Assembly (NCBI GenBank): GCA_046597375.1
Contig: JBKJKM010000174.1
Location: forward strand, 1 to 64,000
DNA: 64,000 nucleotides
From: DATLED01 sp046597375
GTDB lineage: Bacteria; Actinomycetota; Acidimicrobiia; Acidimicrobiales; CADCTF01
Direction of reading: 5' to 3'
The position numbers and the translations under genes are program-made. Shown piece by piece: positions 40,253-49,531 of this stretch. Each line of letters opens with the position of its first letter. Within the stretch, counting starts at the first letter, position 1. Under the pieces are notes generated by a model. That model ran no database searches, was not told where the DNA came from, and worked only from the letters and a program-made list of their open reading frames with translations.

Positions 40253-42516
40253 AACTGCAGGGCACGGCGGTCACGAGGACCGAGGACCACCACCTGCTGA
40301 TCGGGGACACAACGTTCGTCGGCAATGTCGACCTCCCGGGCGCGTTGCACGTGGCCTATGTGACCTCGACGGTCGCCCACGCTCGACTCACCACGGTCGA
40401 CGTGACGGCCGCCCGTGCTGCGCCCGGGGTGGTGTTGGTGCTGACGGCCGCCGATCACGGCCTCGCTCCGCTGACACCGATGGTGGCGGGCGCGCCGGCG
40501 GCCATGACGCGCCCGTTGCTGGCCGACGGCATCGTGCGCTACGTCGGCGAGCCGGTCGTGGCCATCGCCGCCGAGACGGCGGCGCAGGCGGCCGACGCCG
40601 TCGACCTCGTCGAAATCGACTACCTCCCCCTCCCTGTGGCCGTTCGGCCCGAGCACGCACTGGCCGAGGGCGCACCACTGCTCTTCCCCGACGCCGGAAC
40701 GAACGTCGTCGCCCAAGGCAGGGGGGGCGCCGCCGATGAGCTGCCGTTCGCCGAGTGCGACGTGGTCGTCGAGGGCACCTTCCTCAACCAACGCGTGGCC
40801 CCGTGCCCCATCGAGACCCGCGTCGCCGCATCGACCTGGACCGACGACGGCCGGCTTCTGCACTACGCCTCCTGCCAGGGCGCCCATCCCATCCGCACGC
40901 AGCTCGCCGCCATCCACGGACTCGATGCCTCGCAGATCCGCGTCGTGACCTCCGATGTCGGTGGCAGCTTCGGGGCCAAGGGACGGGCCTATCCCGAAGA
41001 ACTGCTTCTGCCCGTGATCGCCAAGCGCGCCGGCCGACCGGCTCGCTGGACGCCCGACCGCTCCGATGACATGGTCGGTCTCGGCCACTCGCGCGCACAA
41101 CGGCAATCGGTGCGCATGGGAGGGCGTCGAGACGGCACGATCACCTGCCTCGAGGTGCACGTGCTGGCCGACTGTGGTGCCTATCCGGGCATCGCTCCGA
41201 ACCTGGCCAACAACACGGGGAACCTGCTCCCCGGTCCGTATCGCATCGCCAACGTTCGATGGACCAACGAGTGCGTGGTCACGAACACCACACCGATCAC
41301 CGCCTACCGCGGTGCCGGCCGGCCCGAGGCGGCGGCGCTCGTCGACCGGGCCGTCGACCTCTTCGCCGCCGAGCTCGGACTCGACCCCGTCGATGTCCGA
41401 CGGACGAACCTCCTGCGACCGGACGAGTTCCCGTGGAAGAGCCCGACAGGACTCACCTACGACAGCGGCACCTACGAGCGGGCCCTCGACAAGGCGCTGA
41501 CCACGGTCGGGTACGACGAGCTCCGGAAGGACCAGGCCGCCCGACGGGAACGTGGCGACACCACCGTGCTCGGTATCGGCGTGTCGGTCTTCATCGACCG
41601 CACGGCCGGCGTGCCGGGGAGCGAGTACGGCGCAGTCGAGCTGCGAGGTGACGGCACCGTGCTCGTCAAGACCGGATCGTCGCCCTACGGCCAGGGCCAC
41701 TACACGGCGTGGGCCATGCTCGTAGCCGATCGGACCGGACTTCCCATGGAGCAGATCACGGTCGTGCACGGAGACACCGACGTCGTGCCCCGCGGCGGCG
41801 TCACCGGTGGCTCGCGTTCGGCGCAGAAGGCCGGCACGGCCGTCGCCCAGGCGACCGACGCGTTGGTCGACGAGGCCCGCCGCATCGCCGCCGACCACCT
41901 CGAGGCGTCCCCGGACGACATCGTGCTCGACACAACGACCGGACGCTTCCACGTGACCGGCTCCCCCGGGGCGACGACGATCGGATGGGCCGAGGTCCCC
42001 GCCGACGTCGCCGCCATACCCGAGCGCGACGCGCTCCGCTGCGAAGCCGACTTCGAAGGCGAGGGCCCGACCTTTCCGTTCGGCGCGTACGTCGCCGTCG
42101 TCGAGATCGACACCGAGACCGGACGCCTCACCCTCGAACGGATCGTCACCGTCGACGACGCCGGCACGATCCTCAACCCGCTCCTCGCCCTCGGGCAGGT
42201 GCACGGGGGGCTGGGCCAGGGCATCGCCCAGGCCATGTTCGAGGAGTTCGTCTATGACGACGACGGCAACCCGCTCACGTCGACGTTCGCCGACTACGGG
42301 CTGCCGACGGCAGCCGACCTCCCCTCGTTCGATTGCGAACTCACCGAGACGCCCTCACCCAACAACCCGCTCGGGTTCAAGGGCATCGCCGAATCGGGCA
42401 CCATCGGTGCTCCGCCTGCCCTCCAGAACGCCGCCGTCGATGCGCTGGCCCACCTCGGCGTCCGCCACCTCGACCTGCCCATCACCCCCGAGCGCATCTG
42501 GCGGGCGCTGCGCTGA
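40249..42516 (+). CDS. Xanthine dehydrogenase/CoxL-family molybdenum hydroxylase large subunit
   Basis: 755 residues. The two aldehyde oxidase domains are present: RTEDHHLLIGDTTFVGNV at the N-terminus, VGEPVVAIAAE, and in the molybdopterin domain GGSFGAKGRAYPEE, TAYRGAGRPEAA, GSSPYGQGH and GIAESGTIGAPPA, with the catalytic Glu in the last. The active-site loop reads AYRGAGR, so this is not form I CO dehydrogenase (AYRCSFR). It may hydroxylate an aldehyde, purine or aromatic. The FAD and 2Fe-2S subunits that normally accompany it are not adjacent. Confidence 0.87.
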   Translation: MKLQGTAVTRTEDHHLLIGDTTFVGNVDLPGALHVAYVTSTVAHARLTTVDVTAARAAPGVVLVLTAADHGLAPLTPMVAGAPAAMTRPLLADGIVRYVGEPVVAIAAETAAQAADAVDLVEIDYLPLPVAVRPEHALAEGAPLLFPDAGTNVVAQGRGGAADELPFAECDVVVEGTFLNQRVAPCPIETRVAASTWTDDGRLLHYASCQGAHPIRTQLAAIHGLDASQIRVVTSDVGGSFGAKGRAYPEELLLPVIAKRAGRPARWTPDRSDDMVGLGHSRAQRQSVRMGGRRDGTITCLEVHVLADCGAYPGIAPNLANNTGNLLPGPYRIANVRWTNECVVTNTTPITAYRGAGRPEAAALVDRAVDLFAAELGLDPVDVRRTNLLRPDEFPWKSPTGLTYDSGTYERALDKALTTVGYDELRKDQAARRERGDTTVLGIGVSVFIDRTAGVPGSEYGAVELRGDGTVLVKTGSSPYGQGHYTAWAMLVADRTGLPMEQITVVHGDTDVVPRGGVTGGSRSAQKAGTAVAQATDALVDEARRIAADHLEASPDDIVLDTTTGRFHVTGSPGATTIGWAEVPADVAAIPERDALRCEADFEGEGPTFPFGAYVAVVEIDTETGRLTLERIVTVDDAGTILNPLLALGQVHGGLGQGIAQAMFEEFVYDDDGNPLTSTFADYGLPTAADLPSFDCELTETPSPNNPLGFKGIAESGTIGAPPALQNAAVDALAHLGVRHLDLPITPERIWRALR

Positions 42517-42534
42517 CCCAACAAAGATGGGCGA

Positions 42535-43416
42535 ATGCCCACGTGCAAGTCCAACGGGATCGAGCTGTATTACGAGACGCACGGGCAGGAGGACGACCCG
42601 GCACTGTTGCTCGTGATGGGTCTGGGCGCCCAGATGATCGCCTGGGACGAGGAGTTCTGCGACACCCTCGTCGATCGCGGGTTCTTCGTCATCCGTTTCG
42701 ACAATCGGGATGTCGGCCTCTCGTCGAAGATCGAGGGCGGCGGAGGGAGCTTCATCGAGTCCTTCGCCAAAGCCCAGCAGGGGGAAGCCATTCCGGCGCC
42801 CTACCTCCTCACCGACATGGCCGCCGACGCGATCGGTCTTCTCGACCACCTCGGCATCGAGCGCGCCCACGTCGTGGGCGCGTCGATGGGGGGGATGATC
42901 GCCCAGACGATCGCCATCGAGCACCCCGAGCGGGTGCGCTCCTTGACATCGATCATGTCGACGACCGGCGAACCCGACGTCGGCCAGCCAACGCCGGAGG
43001 CCATCGCCCGCCTCGTCGTTGCTCCGCCGGCCGATCGGGCCGCGGCCATCGAGGCATCCGTCGCCAGCTCCAAGGTGATCGGAAGCCCCGACCACTTCGA
43101 CGAAGATCGGGCGCGACGGAAGGCGGCCGAGACGTACGATCGGGCCTTCACCCCGGCCGGAACCGCCCGCCAAATCCTGGCGATCATGGCCTCGGGCTCA
43201 CGCGCTGACGCATTGGCCCGCCTCGAGGTTCCGGCCGTCGTGATCCACGGCGAGGTCGATCCCCTCGTCACGCCGACCGGCGGCGCCCGCACCGCCGAAC
43301 TCATCCCCGGCGCCGAGCACGTGGTGATCGAGGGAATGGGCCACGACCTACCCCGAGCGCTGTGGCCGCAGGTCGTCGAGGCGATCACGGCGGTCGTTCG
43401 GCGCGCGCCGGACTGA
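42535..43416 (+). CDS. Alpha/beta hydrolase
   Basis: 293 residues. The nucleophile elbow is VGASMGGMIAQ (Ser), the acid is the Asp of HGEVDPLVTP and the base is the His of EGMGHDLP. RFDNRDVGLS is the usual oxyanion region. A broad family: esterases, lactonases, C-C hydrolases. It follows the molybdenum hydroxylase by 18 nt on the same strand and may act on its product. Confidence 0.85.
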   Translation: MPTCKSNGIELYYETHGQEDDPALLLVMGLGAQMIAWDEEFCDTLVDRGFFVIRFDNRDVGLSSKIEGGGGSFIESFAKAQQGEAIPAPYLLTDMAADAIGLLDHLGIERAHVVGASMGGMIAQTIAIEHPERVRSLTSIMSTTGEPDVGQPTPEAIARLVVAPPADRAAAIEASVASSKVIGSPDHFDEDRARRKAAETYDRAFTPAGTARQILAIMASGSRADALARLEVPAVVIHGEVDPLVTPTGGARTAELIPGAEHVVIEGMGHDLPRALWPQVVEAITAVVRRAPD

Positions 43417-43497
43417 ATCCGGCACAAGGGCCGAATCGGGCATGTGATTCTTTTCACTACCGCCCGAAGCGAGAGGTCCGTAACCTCATCGGTGCGG

Positions 43498-43518
43498 TGT
43501 GACGATTGATTCGTCACA
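43498..43518. promoter_or_regulatory. Inverted-repeat operator upstream of the MMPL gene
   Basis: TGTGACGA and TCGTCACA form perfect 8-bp arms with a 5-bp centre, 17 nt before the GTG and just before the AGGAG ribosome site. A TAACCT at 43481-43486 could be the -10, placing the repeat over the transcript start. No regulator gene is next to it. Confidence 0.5.
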
Positions 43519-43535
43519 ACAGTCAGGAGCTGCAC

Positions 43536-45860
43536 GTGCTCGGTCGTCTCGGTCGTTGGTGCCACAACCGGCGGGGCATCGTCGTGTTGGCGTGGATCGG
43601 TGCGCTCCTTCTCTTCGGTGGCATCTCGGGTGCCACCGGGAGCGGGTTCAGCACCGCCTTCTCCTTGCCGGACGTCGAGAGCTCGCGCGGCTTCGACATC
43701 ATCGAAGAGCACTTCGGGGGGCGCGGCGGAGGCTCTGGTGGAACGGTGGTGTTTCGCTCGGAGGCCGGCATCGACGATCCCGCCGTCAAGGCGGCCATGA
43801 CAGCGTTCTTGGCCGACATCGACGCCATCGAGCCACTGCAGGTCATCAGTCCCTACGAACCCGACGGCGCGCAACAGATCGCCCGCCAAGGCGAGCAGGC
43901 GGGGCGAATCGCCTACGCCCAGGTCGAGATCCCGAGCGACTTCTCCATCGAGGACAGCGCCGCCGTCACGAAGGACGTCACGGCCATCGAGCCCGACCTC
44001 GAGGGTCTCCAGGTGGAGTACGGCGGCCAACTCTTCGCCGAGTTCGCTCCGCCCGAATCCGAAGTGCTGGGCCTGGCTTTCGCCATCTTCATCCTCGTGC
44101 TGGCCTTTGGATCGGTGTTGGCGATGGGCCTGCCGATCGGAACTGCCATCTTCGGCATCGGCCTCGGCGTCACCGTCGTGACCATCCTTTCCAACGTCAT
44201 CACGATGCCGGACTTCACGACCGTCCTCTCCGTCATGATCGGGCTGGGCGTCGGCATCGACTACGCCCTCTTCATCGTCACCCGCTACCGCGAAGGGTTG
44301 CATGGCGGCATGTCGACCGAGGATGCGGTGGCCGCCGCACTGAACACGGCCGGGCGGGCGGTGCTCTTCGCCGGCACCACGGTCGTCATCTCCTTGATGG
44401 GCATGTTGTTGATGAAGCTCCAGTTCGTGAACGGACTGGCCATCGGCGCTGCTACCACGGTCCTCATGACGATGCTGGCGTCGGTCACCCTCCTCCCCGC
44501 CCTCCTCGGTTTCGCCGGTGCGCGGCTCGAGGTCACCCGGTGGCGCGGCCTCATCGCCACCGGACTCGTCGCCGTCGCCCTCCTCGGCGTCGGTCTCGGC
44601 ATCCAGGCACTCCTGATCGCCCTGCCGATGGCTGTCGTCGTGATTGTCGCCGGCCTCTTCGTCGGCCCGCTCAAGCGGGAGGTGCCGAAGCGGGCACCGA
44701 AGCCCGTCGAGCGGACGCTCGCGTTTCGCTGGAGCCACCTCATCCAAGCCCGGCCGTGGCCGTTCGTCATCCTCGGCACGGCCGTCCTGGTGCTCCTCGC
44801 CGTCCCGCTGTTCTCCCTCCGCCTCGGGTTCTCCGACGAGGGGAACTACCCGAAGGACACCTCGACCCGCAAGGCCTACGACCTCCTCGCCTCCGGCTTC
44901 GGGCCGGGCTTCAACGGTCCTCTGGTCCTTGCCGCCGAACTGCCCGAGGGAGGCGACACCGCCACCATCGAGCGGGTCAGCGCGGCGCTGACCGACACCC
45001 CCGGTGTCGCCTTTGCCAGTCCTGGCTTCCCCAACGACCCAGCCGACCCGGAGGCTGTGCTCTGGCGCGTCATCCCCACCTCGGCGCCCCAGGACGAGTC
45101 GACGAGCGACCTCGTCGGCCGTCTCCGCAACGACGTCCTCCCGGCGGCGACGGCGGGTAGCGACCTCGACATCGCCGTCACCGGTTTCGTCGCCGTGAGC
45201 GTCGATTTCTCGAGCTACCTGGCGGCCCGCCTGCCCCTCTTCATCGGCGTGGTGCTGGCCCTGTCGTTCCTCCTCCTCATGGCCGTGTTCCGGTCGATCC
45301 TCGTACCCCTCAAGGCCGTGCTGATGAACCTCATTTCCATTGGCGCGGCCTACGGGCTGGTCGTCGCCGTCTTCCAATGGGGCTGGGGCAAGGAACTCAT
45401 CGGGATCGGCAAGGGCGGCCCGATCGAGCCCTTCGTGCCGATGATGATGTTCGCCATCGTGTTCGGCCTGTCGATGGACTACGAGGTCTTCCTGCTGTCA
45501 CGAGTGAAGGAGGAGTACGACCGGACGGGCGACAACCGCGCGGCCGTCGCCGACGGCCTCACCGCCACGGCGCGGGTGATCACCGCCGCCGCCGCCATCA
45601 TGGTGTTCGTCTTCGGCAGCTTCCTGCTCGAGTCCGACCGGGTCATCAAGCTCTTCGGCCTCGGACTGGCCAGCGCCGTGTTCCTCGACGCCACCATCGT
45701 CCGCATGCTGCTCGTCCCGGCGACCATGGAGCTCCTCGGCGACCGCAACTGGTGGCTGCCCGGTTGGCTCGACCGACTGCTTCCCCGCATCGACGTCGAA
45801 GGCACGGCCGAGATCCCGACCACCGACCCGGTGGAAGAGCGGATTCCGACCCCGGTCTGA
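43536..45860 (+). CDS. MMPL/RND-family membrane transporter
   Basis: 774 residues with two homologous halves, each one helix, a large outside loop and five further helices. The transport motifs are VMIGLGVGIDYALFIVTRYRE and FGLSMDYEVFLLSRVKEEYD, with the proton-relay Asp and Tyr. MMPL proteins export lipids, siderophores or drugs across the envelope. The GTG start is fixed by AGGAG 6 nt upstream. It stands alone with an inverted repeat in front of it, so it is probably regulated by a small-molecule-responsive repressor encoded elsewhere. Confidence 0.88.
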   Translation: MLGRLGRWCHNRRGIVVLAWIGALLLFGGISGATGSGFSTAFSLPDVESSRGFDIIEEHFGGRGGGSGGTVVFRSEAGIDDPAVKAAMTAFLADIDAIEPLQVISPYEPDGAQQIARQGEQAGRIAYAQVEIPSDFSIEDSAAVTKDVTAIEPDLEGLQVEYGGQLFAEFAPPESEVLGLAFAIFILVLAFGSVLAMGLPIGTAIFGIGLGVTVVTILSNVITMPDFTTVLSVMIGLGVGIDYALFIVTRYREGLHGGMSTEDAVAAALNTAGRAVLFAGTTVVISLMGMLLMKLQFVNGLAIGAATTVLMTMLASVTLLPALLGFAGARLEVTRWRGLIATGLVAVALLGVGLGIQALLIALPMAVVVIVAGLFVGPLKREVPKRAPKPVERTLAFRWSHLIQARPWPFVILGTAVLVLLAVPLFSLRLGFSDEGNYPKDTSTRKAYDLLASGFGPGFNGPLVLAAELPEGGDTATIERVSAALTDTPGVAFASPGFPNDPADPEAVLWRVIPTSAPQDESTSDLVGRLRNDVLPAATAGSDLDIAVTGFVAVSVDFSSYLAARLPLFIGVVLALSFLLLMAVFRSILVPLKAVLMNLISIGAAYGLVVAVFQWGWGKELIGIGKGGPIEPFVPMMMFAIVFGLSMDYEVFLLSRVKEEYDRTGDNRAAVADGLTATARVITAAAAIMVFVFGSFLLESDRVIKLFGLGLASAVFLDATIVRMLLVPATMELLGDRNWWLPGWLDRLLPRIDVEGTAEIPTTDPVEERIPTPV

Positions 45861-45894
45861 CGCTCCACAGTTGGACTCTTGGGCGAATTTGGTT

Positions 45895-45910
45895 GTTAGG
45901 TCGACCTAAC
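45895..45910. promoter_or_regulatory. Palindromic iron-box-like operator of the ferric ABC operon
   Basis: A perfect 16-bp palindrome with half-sites GTTAGGT and ACCTAAC about a CG centre, extended on both sides with one mismatch. It lies 14 nt before fbpA-like ATG. The TTAGGT/ACCTAA half-sites are like DtxR/IdeR boxes, with shorter spacing. A TTGGAC hexamer at 45871 with a TGTTAG 17 nt later would put the palindrome over the -10, where a repressor would block transcription. Confidence 0.65.
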
Positions 45911-45924
45911 GACAAAGTGGTGCC

Positions 45925-46938
45925 ATGCCGAAGAAGTGGTTGGTCTCCTTCCTCGCCGTCCTCGTGCTGGGCACAGGCCTGGGCGCCTGCTCGTCGGGCG
46001 GGGACGAGAAGTTGGTCATCTACTCCGGCCGCTCCGAGAACCTCGTGAAGCCGATCCTCGACCGTTTCGCCAAGGCCTCCGGGGTCGAGATCAGCGTTCG
46101 CTACGGCGACACGGCCGAACTGGCCGCCAGTATCCTCGAGGAGGGCGACAACACCAGGGCCGACGTCTTCTTCAGCCAGGACGCGAGCGCCCTGGCTGCG
46201 CTCTCCGACCGCGACCGGCTGGTGGCACTGGCCCCGGCCGCCCTCGACTCCGTGCCCGAGCGCTTCCGCGATCCGGACGGACATTGGTTGGGCGTCACCG
46301 GGCGGGCCCGCGTGCTGGCGTACAACACCGACAAGCTGACCGAGAGCGATCTCCCCGACGACATCTTCGAGTTGACCGATCCGAAGTGGAAGGGGCGGGT
46401 CGGCCTCCCGCCCACCAACGCCTCGTTCATCGCCTTCGTCTCGGCCCTCACCGAGCAATACGGCGCCGACCGGACGAAGGCCTATCTGGAGGGCCTCAAG
46501 GCCAACGGCGTCAAGACCTACGACAACAACGTGATCGCCATCGAGGCGGTGGCCGACGGCGAGATCGACGTCGCCCTCGTCAACCACTACTACCTGTACA
46601 GCGAGTTCGAGGAGCGGCCCGACCTGCCGGTGCAGAATTACTTCCCTGGCCAGGGGAGCGGCGGCACCGGCACGTTCGTGAACGTGTCCGGGCTCGGCAT
46701 CCTCGAGGGCACGAAGCAGCGAAAGGCGGCCAACAAGCTCGTGGCGTATCTGTTGTCCACCGAGGCCCAGGAGTACTTCCGGGACGAGACGACCGAGTAC
46801 CCCTTGCGCACCGGTATCAGCGCCAGCGACGAGCTGCCTCCGTTGGACTCGATCGCCACGTTCGATGTCTCGTTGGCCGACCTCGGCAAGGACCTCGAGG
46901 CCAGCCTCGATCTCATCAACGAAGTCGGTCTGACCTGA
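45925..46938 (+). CDS. fbpA: Ferric iron ABC transporter, substrate-binding lipoprotein
   Basis: 337 residues. A signal peptide ends in a lipobox (GLGACSS). The mature protein begins LVIYSGRSENLVKPIL, the FbpA/iron-binding family 1 signature, and carries RADVFFSQDASALAAL and the adjacent tyrosines of NHYYLYSEFE that bind Fe(III). It captures ferric iron or ferric complexes at the membrane surface. It is first in a fbpABC operon behind a palindromic operator. Confidence 0.88.
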   Translation: MPKKWLVSFLAVLVLGTGLGACSSGGDEKLVIYSGRSENLVKPILDRFAKASGVEISVRYGDTAELAASILEEGDNTRADVFFSQDASALAALSDRDRLVALAPAALDSVPERFRDPDGHWLGVTGRARVLAYNTDKLTESDLPDDIFELTDPKWKGRVGLPPTNASFIAFVSALTEQYGADRTKAYLEGLKANGVKTYDNNVIAIEAVADGEIDVALVNHYYLYSEFEERPDLPVQNYFPGQGSGGTGTFVNVSGLGILEGTKQRKAANKLVAYLLSTEAQEYFRDETTEYPLRTGISASDELPPLDSIATFDVSLADLGKDLEASLDLINEVGLT

Positions 46939-48485
46939 CCCGCCGGCCGCCGGCGGCCCTGATCGCCGTCGGGCTCGTGGTGGCTGCAGGGATGGCATTG
47001 CCCCTCGTTCACCTCACGCTGCGGGCGGCCGAGGCCGACGATCCCCTCGGCGTGTTGCAGTCATCGCGCGTCGGCGGGGCAGCCATGTCGACCCTGGCGC
47101 TCGGGCTCACGGTGACGGCCGCCGCAGCCGTGTTGGGCGTCGCCATCGCCTGGCTCCTGGAGCGCACCGACCTACCAGGGCGGCGGGCTCTCGGGGCCTG
47201 GGCGGCCCTGCCGCTGGTCGTGCCGACCTACGTCGCCGCCGTGGCGTTGAAGGACGCCTTCGGGCCGCGCGGCCTCGTTGCGACCGTCCCCGGCATCGTC
47301 GGCTTCTTCGGGGCCGCCGCCAGCTTGACCTTGTCGACCTTCCCTTACGTCCTGCTCCTCGTGCGGGCCGCCCTGGCCGGTAGCGACCCCGCGCTGGAAG
47401 AAGCCGCACGGTCACTGGGCGACTCCCGCCGGCGGGTGCTGTGGCGCGTCGTGCTCCCACAGCTCCGCCCCGCCCTCGCCGCCGGAAGCCTGCTGGTGTT
47501 CCTCTACGTGCTCTCCGACTTCGGAGCGGTGACGATCCTGCGCTACGAGACGATCACGCTCCGGATCTTCGCCGAGTACCGCACGTCATTCGAGCGGGCG
47601 CCGGCCGCCCTCCTCGGGCTGGTGCTCGTGGGTTTGACCCTGGTGGCGATCGTGGTCGAGCGTCGGGCTCGTGGCCGAGGCACGCCGGCTCGTATCGTCG
47701 GGGGCTCACGTCCGCCGGTGCGGCGATCGCTGGGTCCCTGGCGGTGGCCGGCCGTCGGCGGCGTCGTGCTGGTCGGGTTCCTGGGCACCGGTGTGCCGGT
47801 GCTCGTCCTCGTCTACCGCACCTTCATCGCGGCCTCCCGCACCGTCCAGGCCGACGTGGTGGCGCGCGCCGCGATGACCTCGATCCTCCTCGCCGCCGCC
47901 GCCGCCTTGGTGGCGGTGACGCTGGCGGTACCGGTGGCCACCTTGTCCGTCCGCTTCCGCTCCCGATTCGCCGCTACCGTCGAGACCTTGTCGTCCGCCG
48001 GCTACGCCCTTCCCGGCCTCGTCATCGCCCTGGCGCTGGTGTTCTTCGCCGCCAACTACCTGCCGTGGCTCTACCAGACGGTCGGGTTGGTCGTCGTGGC
48101 CTACGTCATCCGGTTCTTTCCTGAGGCGCTCGGCGCCGCTCGAAGCGGCCTGGCCGGCCTCGATCCCGGTGTCGAGGACGCAGCTCGTTCGCTCGGCGAT
48201 GGGCGCCTGGCCGTCGTCCGGCGCGTGACGGTTCCCCTCATCCGCCGCAGCCTCGTGGGTGGCGGCCTCCTGGTGTTCCTGACCTCGATGAAGGAACTCC
48301 CGGCGACCCTGCTCCTCCGCCCCGCCGGCGTCGACACGCTGGCGACCCGGGTCTGGACCGGGGCGGCCGAAGGCCGGTATGCCCAGGCGGCTCCAGCTGC
48401 GCTGGTGCTCGTGCTCCTCTCCGGGGTCGCGCTCACCCTGCTGCGCAACGAACGGGGCGCCGACGCCGCCACCCCCTTGTCGTGA
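46935..48485 (+). CDS. fbpB: Ferric iron ABC transporter, fused permease; probable CTG start
   Basis: 516 residues, about 12 helices in two repeats, each with a binding-protein-dependent transport motif (LEEAARSLGDSRRRVLWRVV and VEDAARSLGDGRLAVVRRV) that contacts the ATPase. This duplicated permease is normal for FbpB. The frame can start at CTG 46935, in a CTGA overlap with the upstream stop, giving LTRRPPAALIAVGLVV with a full first helix; a GTG at 46977 would cut into that helix. The same CTGA arrangement occurs at 29350. Confidence 0.85.
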   Translation: MTRRPPAALIAVGLVVAAGMALPLVHLTLRAAEADDPLGVLQSSRVGGAAMSTLALGLTVTAAAAVLGVAIAWLLERTDLPGRRALGAWAALPLVVPTYVAAVALKDAFGPRGLVATVPGIVGFFGAAASLTLSTFPYVLLLVRAALAGSDPALEEAARSLGDSRRRVLWRVVLPQLRPALAAGSLLVFLYVLSDFGAVTILRYETITLRIFAEYRTSFERAPAALLGLVLVGLTLVAIVVERRARGRGTPARIVGGSRPPVRRSLGPWRWPAVGGVVLVGFLGTGVPVLVLVYRTFIAASRTVQADVVARAAMTSILLAAAAALVAVTLAVPVATLSVRFRSRFAATVETLSSAGYALPGLVIALALVFFAANYLPWLYQTVGLVVVAYVIRFFPEALGAARSGLAGLDPGVEDAARSLGDGRLAVVRRVTVPLIRRSLVGGGLLVFLTSMKELPATLLLRPAGVDTLATRVWTGAAEGRYAQAAPAALVLVLLSGVALTLLRNERGADAATPLS

Positions 48486-49531
48486 CTCCTGCCATCGAGT
48501 TGGTCGGGGTCTCGAAGTCGTACGGCGCCGTGCCCGCCGTCGTCGACGTCGACCTGCGCGTCGAGGCGGGCGAGTTCCTGACGCTGCTTGGTCCATCTGG
48601 CTGCGGGAAGTCCACGCTGCTGCGTTTGGTGGCCGGGTTCGAAACGCCCGACGCCGGCACGGTTCGGCTCTTCGGAGACGACGTCGTCGATGTCCCCGCC
48701 GAGAAGCGGGCCGTCGGCCTCGTGTTCCAGCAGCTCGCCCTGTTCCCCCACCTCGACGTGGCCCGGAACGTGGCCTACGGGCTGCGCGAACTCTCCAAGA
48801 GCGACCGTCAGATGCGGGTGCGCGAGCTGCTGGCGTTGGTCGACCTTCCCGGCGCCGAACGCCGGTACCCGGACCAGCTCTCCGGCGGCCAAGCGCAGCG
48901 CGTGGCGCTGGCCCGGGCCTTGGCGCCCCGACCGCGGGTCGTCCTTCTCGACGAGCCGTTCTCGAGCCTCGACACCACGCTGCGGGCCAGCTTGCGGGAG
49001 GAGGTGCGGACGATCCTGCGATCGGCCGGGGTGACCGCCATCCTCGTCACCCACGACCAGGACGAAGCGCTGTCGCTCGGCGATCGCGTGGGCGTGATGT
49101 TCGACGGAAGAGTTGTGCGTCACGGTGCGCCCCGTGAGGTCTACACCGAGCCGCGTTCCGTCGCCGTCGCCGCCTTCGTGGGTGACGCCAACCGGGTGCC
49201 GGGTCGTCGCCAGGGCAACCGGCTCGTGACCGAGTTGGGATCGCTCGCCTGCGACAGCGACGCTGGCGCCGACGGCGACGGCGACGGCACCGGGCAAGGC
49301 GACGTCGCCCTCGTCCGGCCGGAGCACGTCCTGCTCGACGACGCGCCCGGTGGTGCCTCGGTGGTCATCGACGTGGCGTACTACGGGCACGACCAGTCGG
49401 TCTCGGTGCGCCTCAGCTCCGGCCTGATCGTGCGCGCCCGGCTGGGAACGGGCCGGACGTTCACGCCGGGCCAGACGGTCTCGGCCAAGGCGTCGACCGC
49501 AATCGTGGCCGATGGCGTTTCGTCCCTTTGA
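48482..49531 (+). CDS. fbpC: Ferric iron ABC transporter, ATPase
   Basis: 349 residues. Walker A is GPSGCGKSTLL, signature QLSGGQAQRVALARAL, Walker B VVLLDEPFSSLD, H-loop LVTHDQDEA. A C-terminal TOBE-like regulatory domain follows, with an acidic Gly/Asp run (DAGADGDGDGTGQGD) inserted near residue 260. The GTG overlaps the permease stop by 4 nt. It energises import through the fused permease. Confidence 0.9.
   Translation: MTPAIELVGVSKSYGAVPAVVDVDLRVEAGEFLTLLGPSGCGKSTLLRLVAGFETPDAGTVRLFGDDVVDVPAEKRAVGLVFQQLALFPHLDVARNVAYGLRELSKSDRQMRVRELLALVDLPGAERRYPDQLSGGQAQRVALARALAPRPRVVLLDEPFSSLDTTLRASLREEVRTILRSAGVTAILVTHDQDEALSLGDRVGVMFDGRVVRHGAPREVYTEPRSVAVAAFVGDANRVPGRRQGNRLVTELGSLACDSDAGADGDGDGTGQGDVALVRPEHVLLDDAPGGASVVIDVAYYGHDQSVSVRLSSGLIVRARLGTGRTFTPGQTVSAKASTAIVADGVSSL

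Noticed and set aside
40249..42516. Aerobic CO dehydrogenase (form I CoxL)
   Set aside because: The active-site loop reads AYRGAGR, not AYRCSFR, and CoxM/CoxS are absent.
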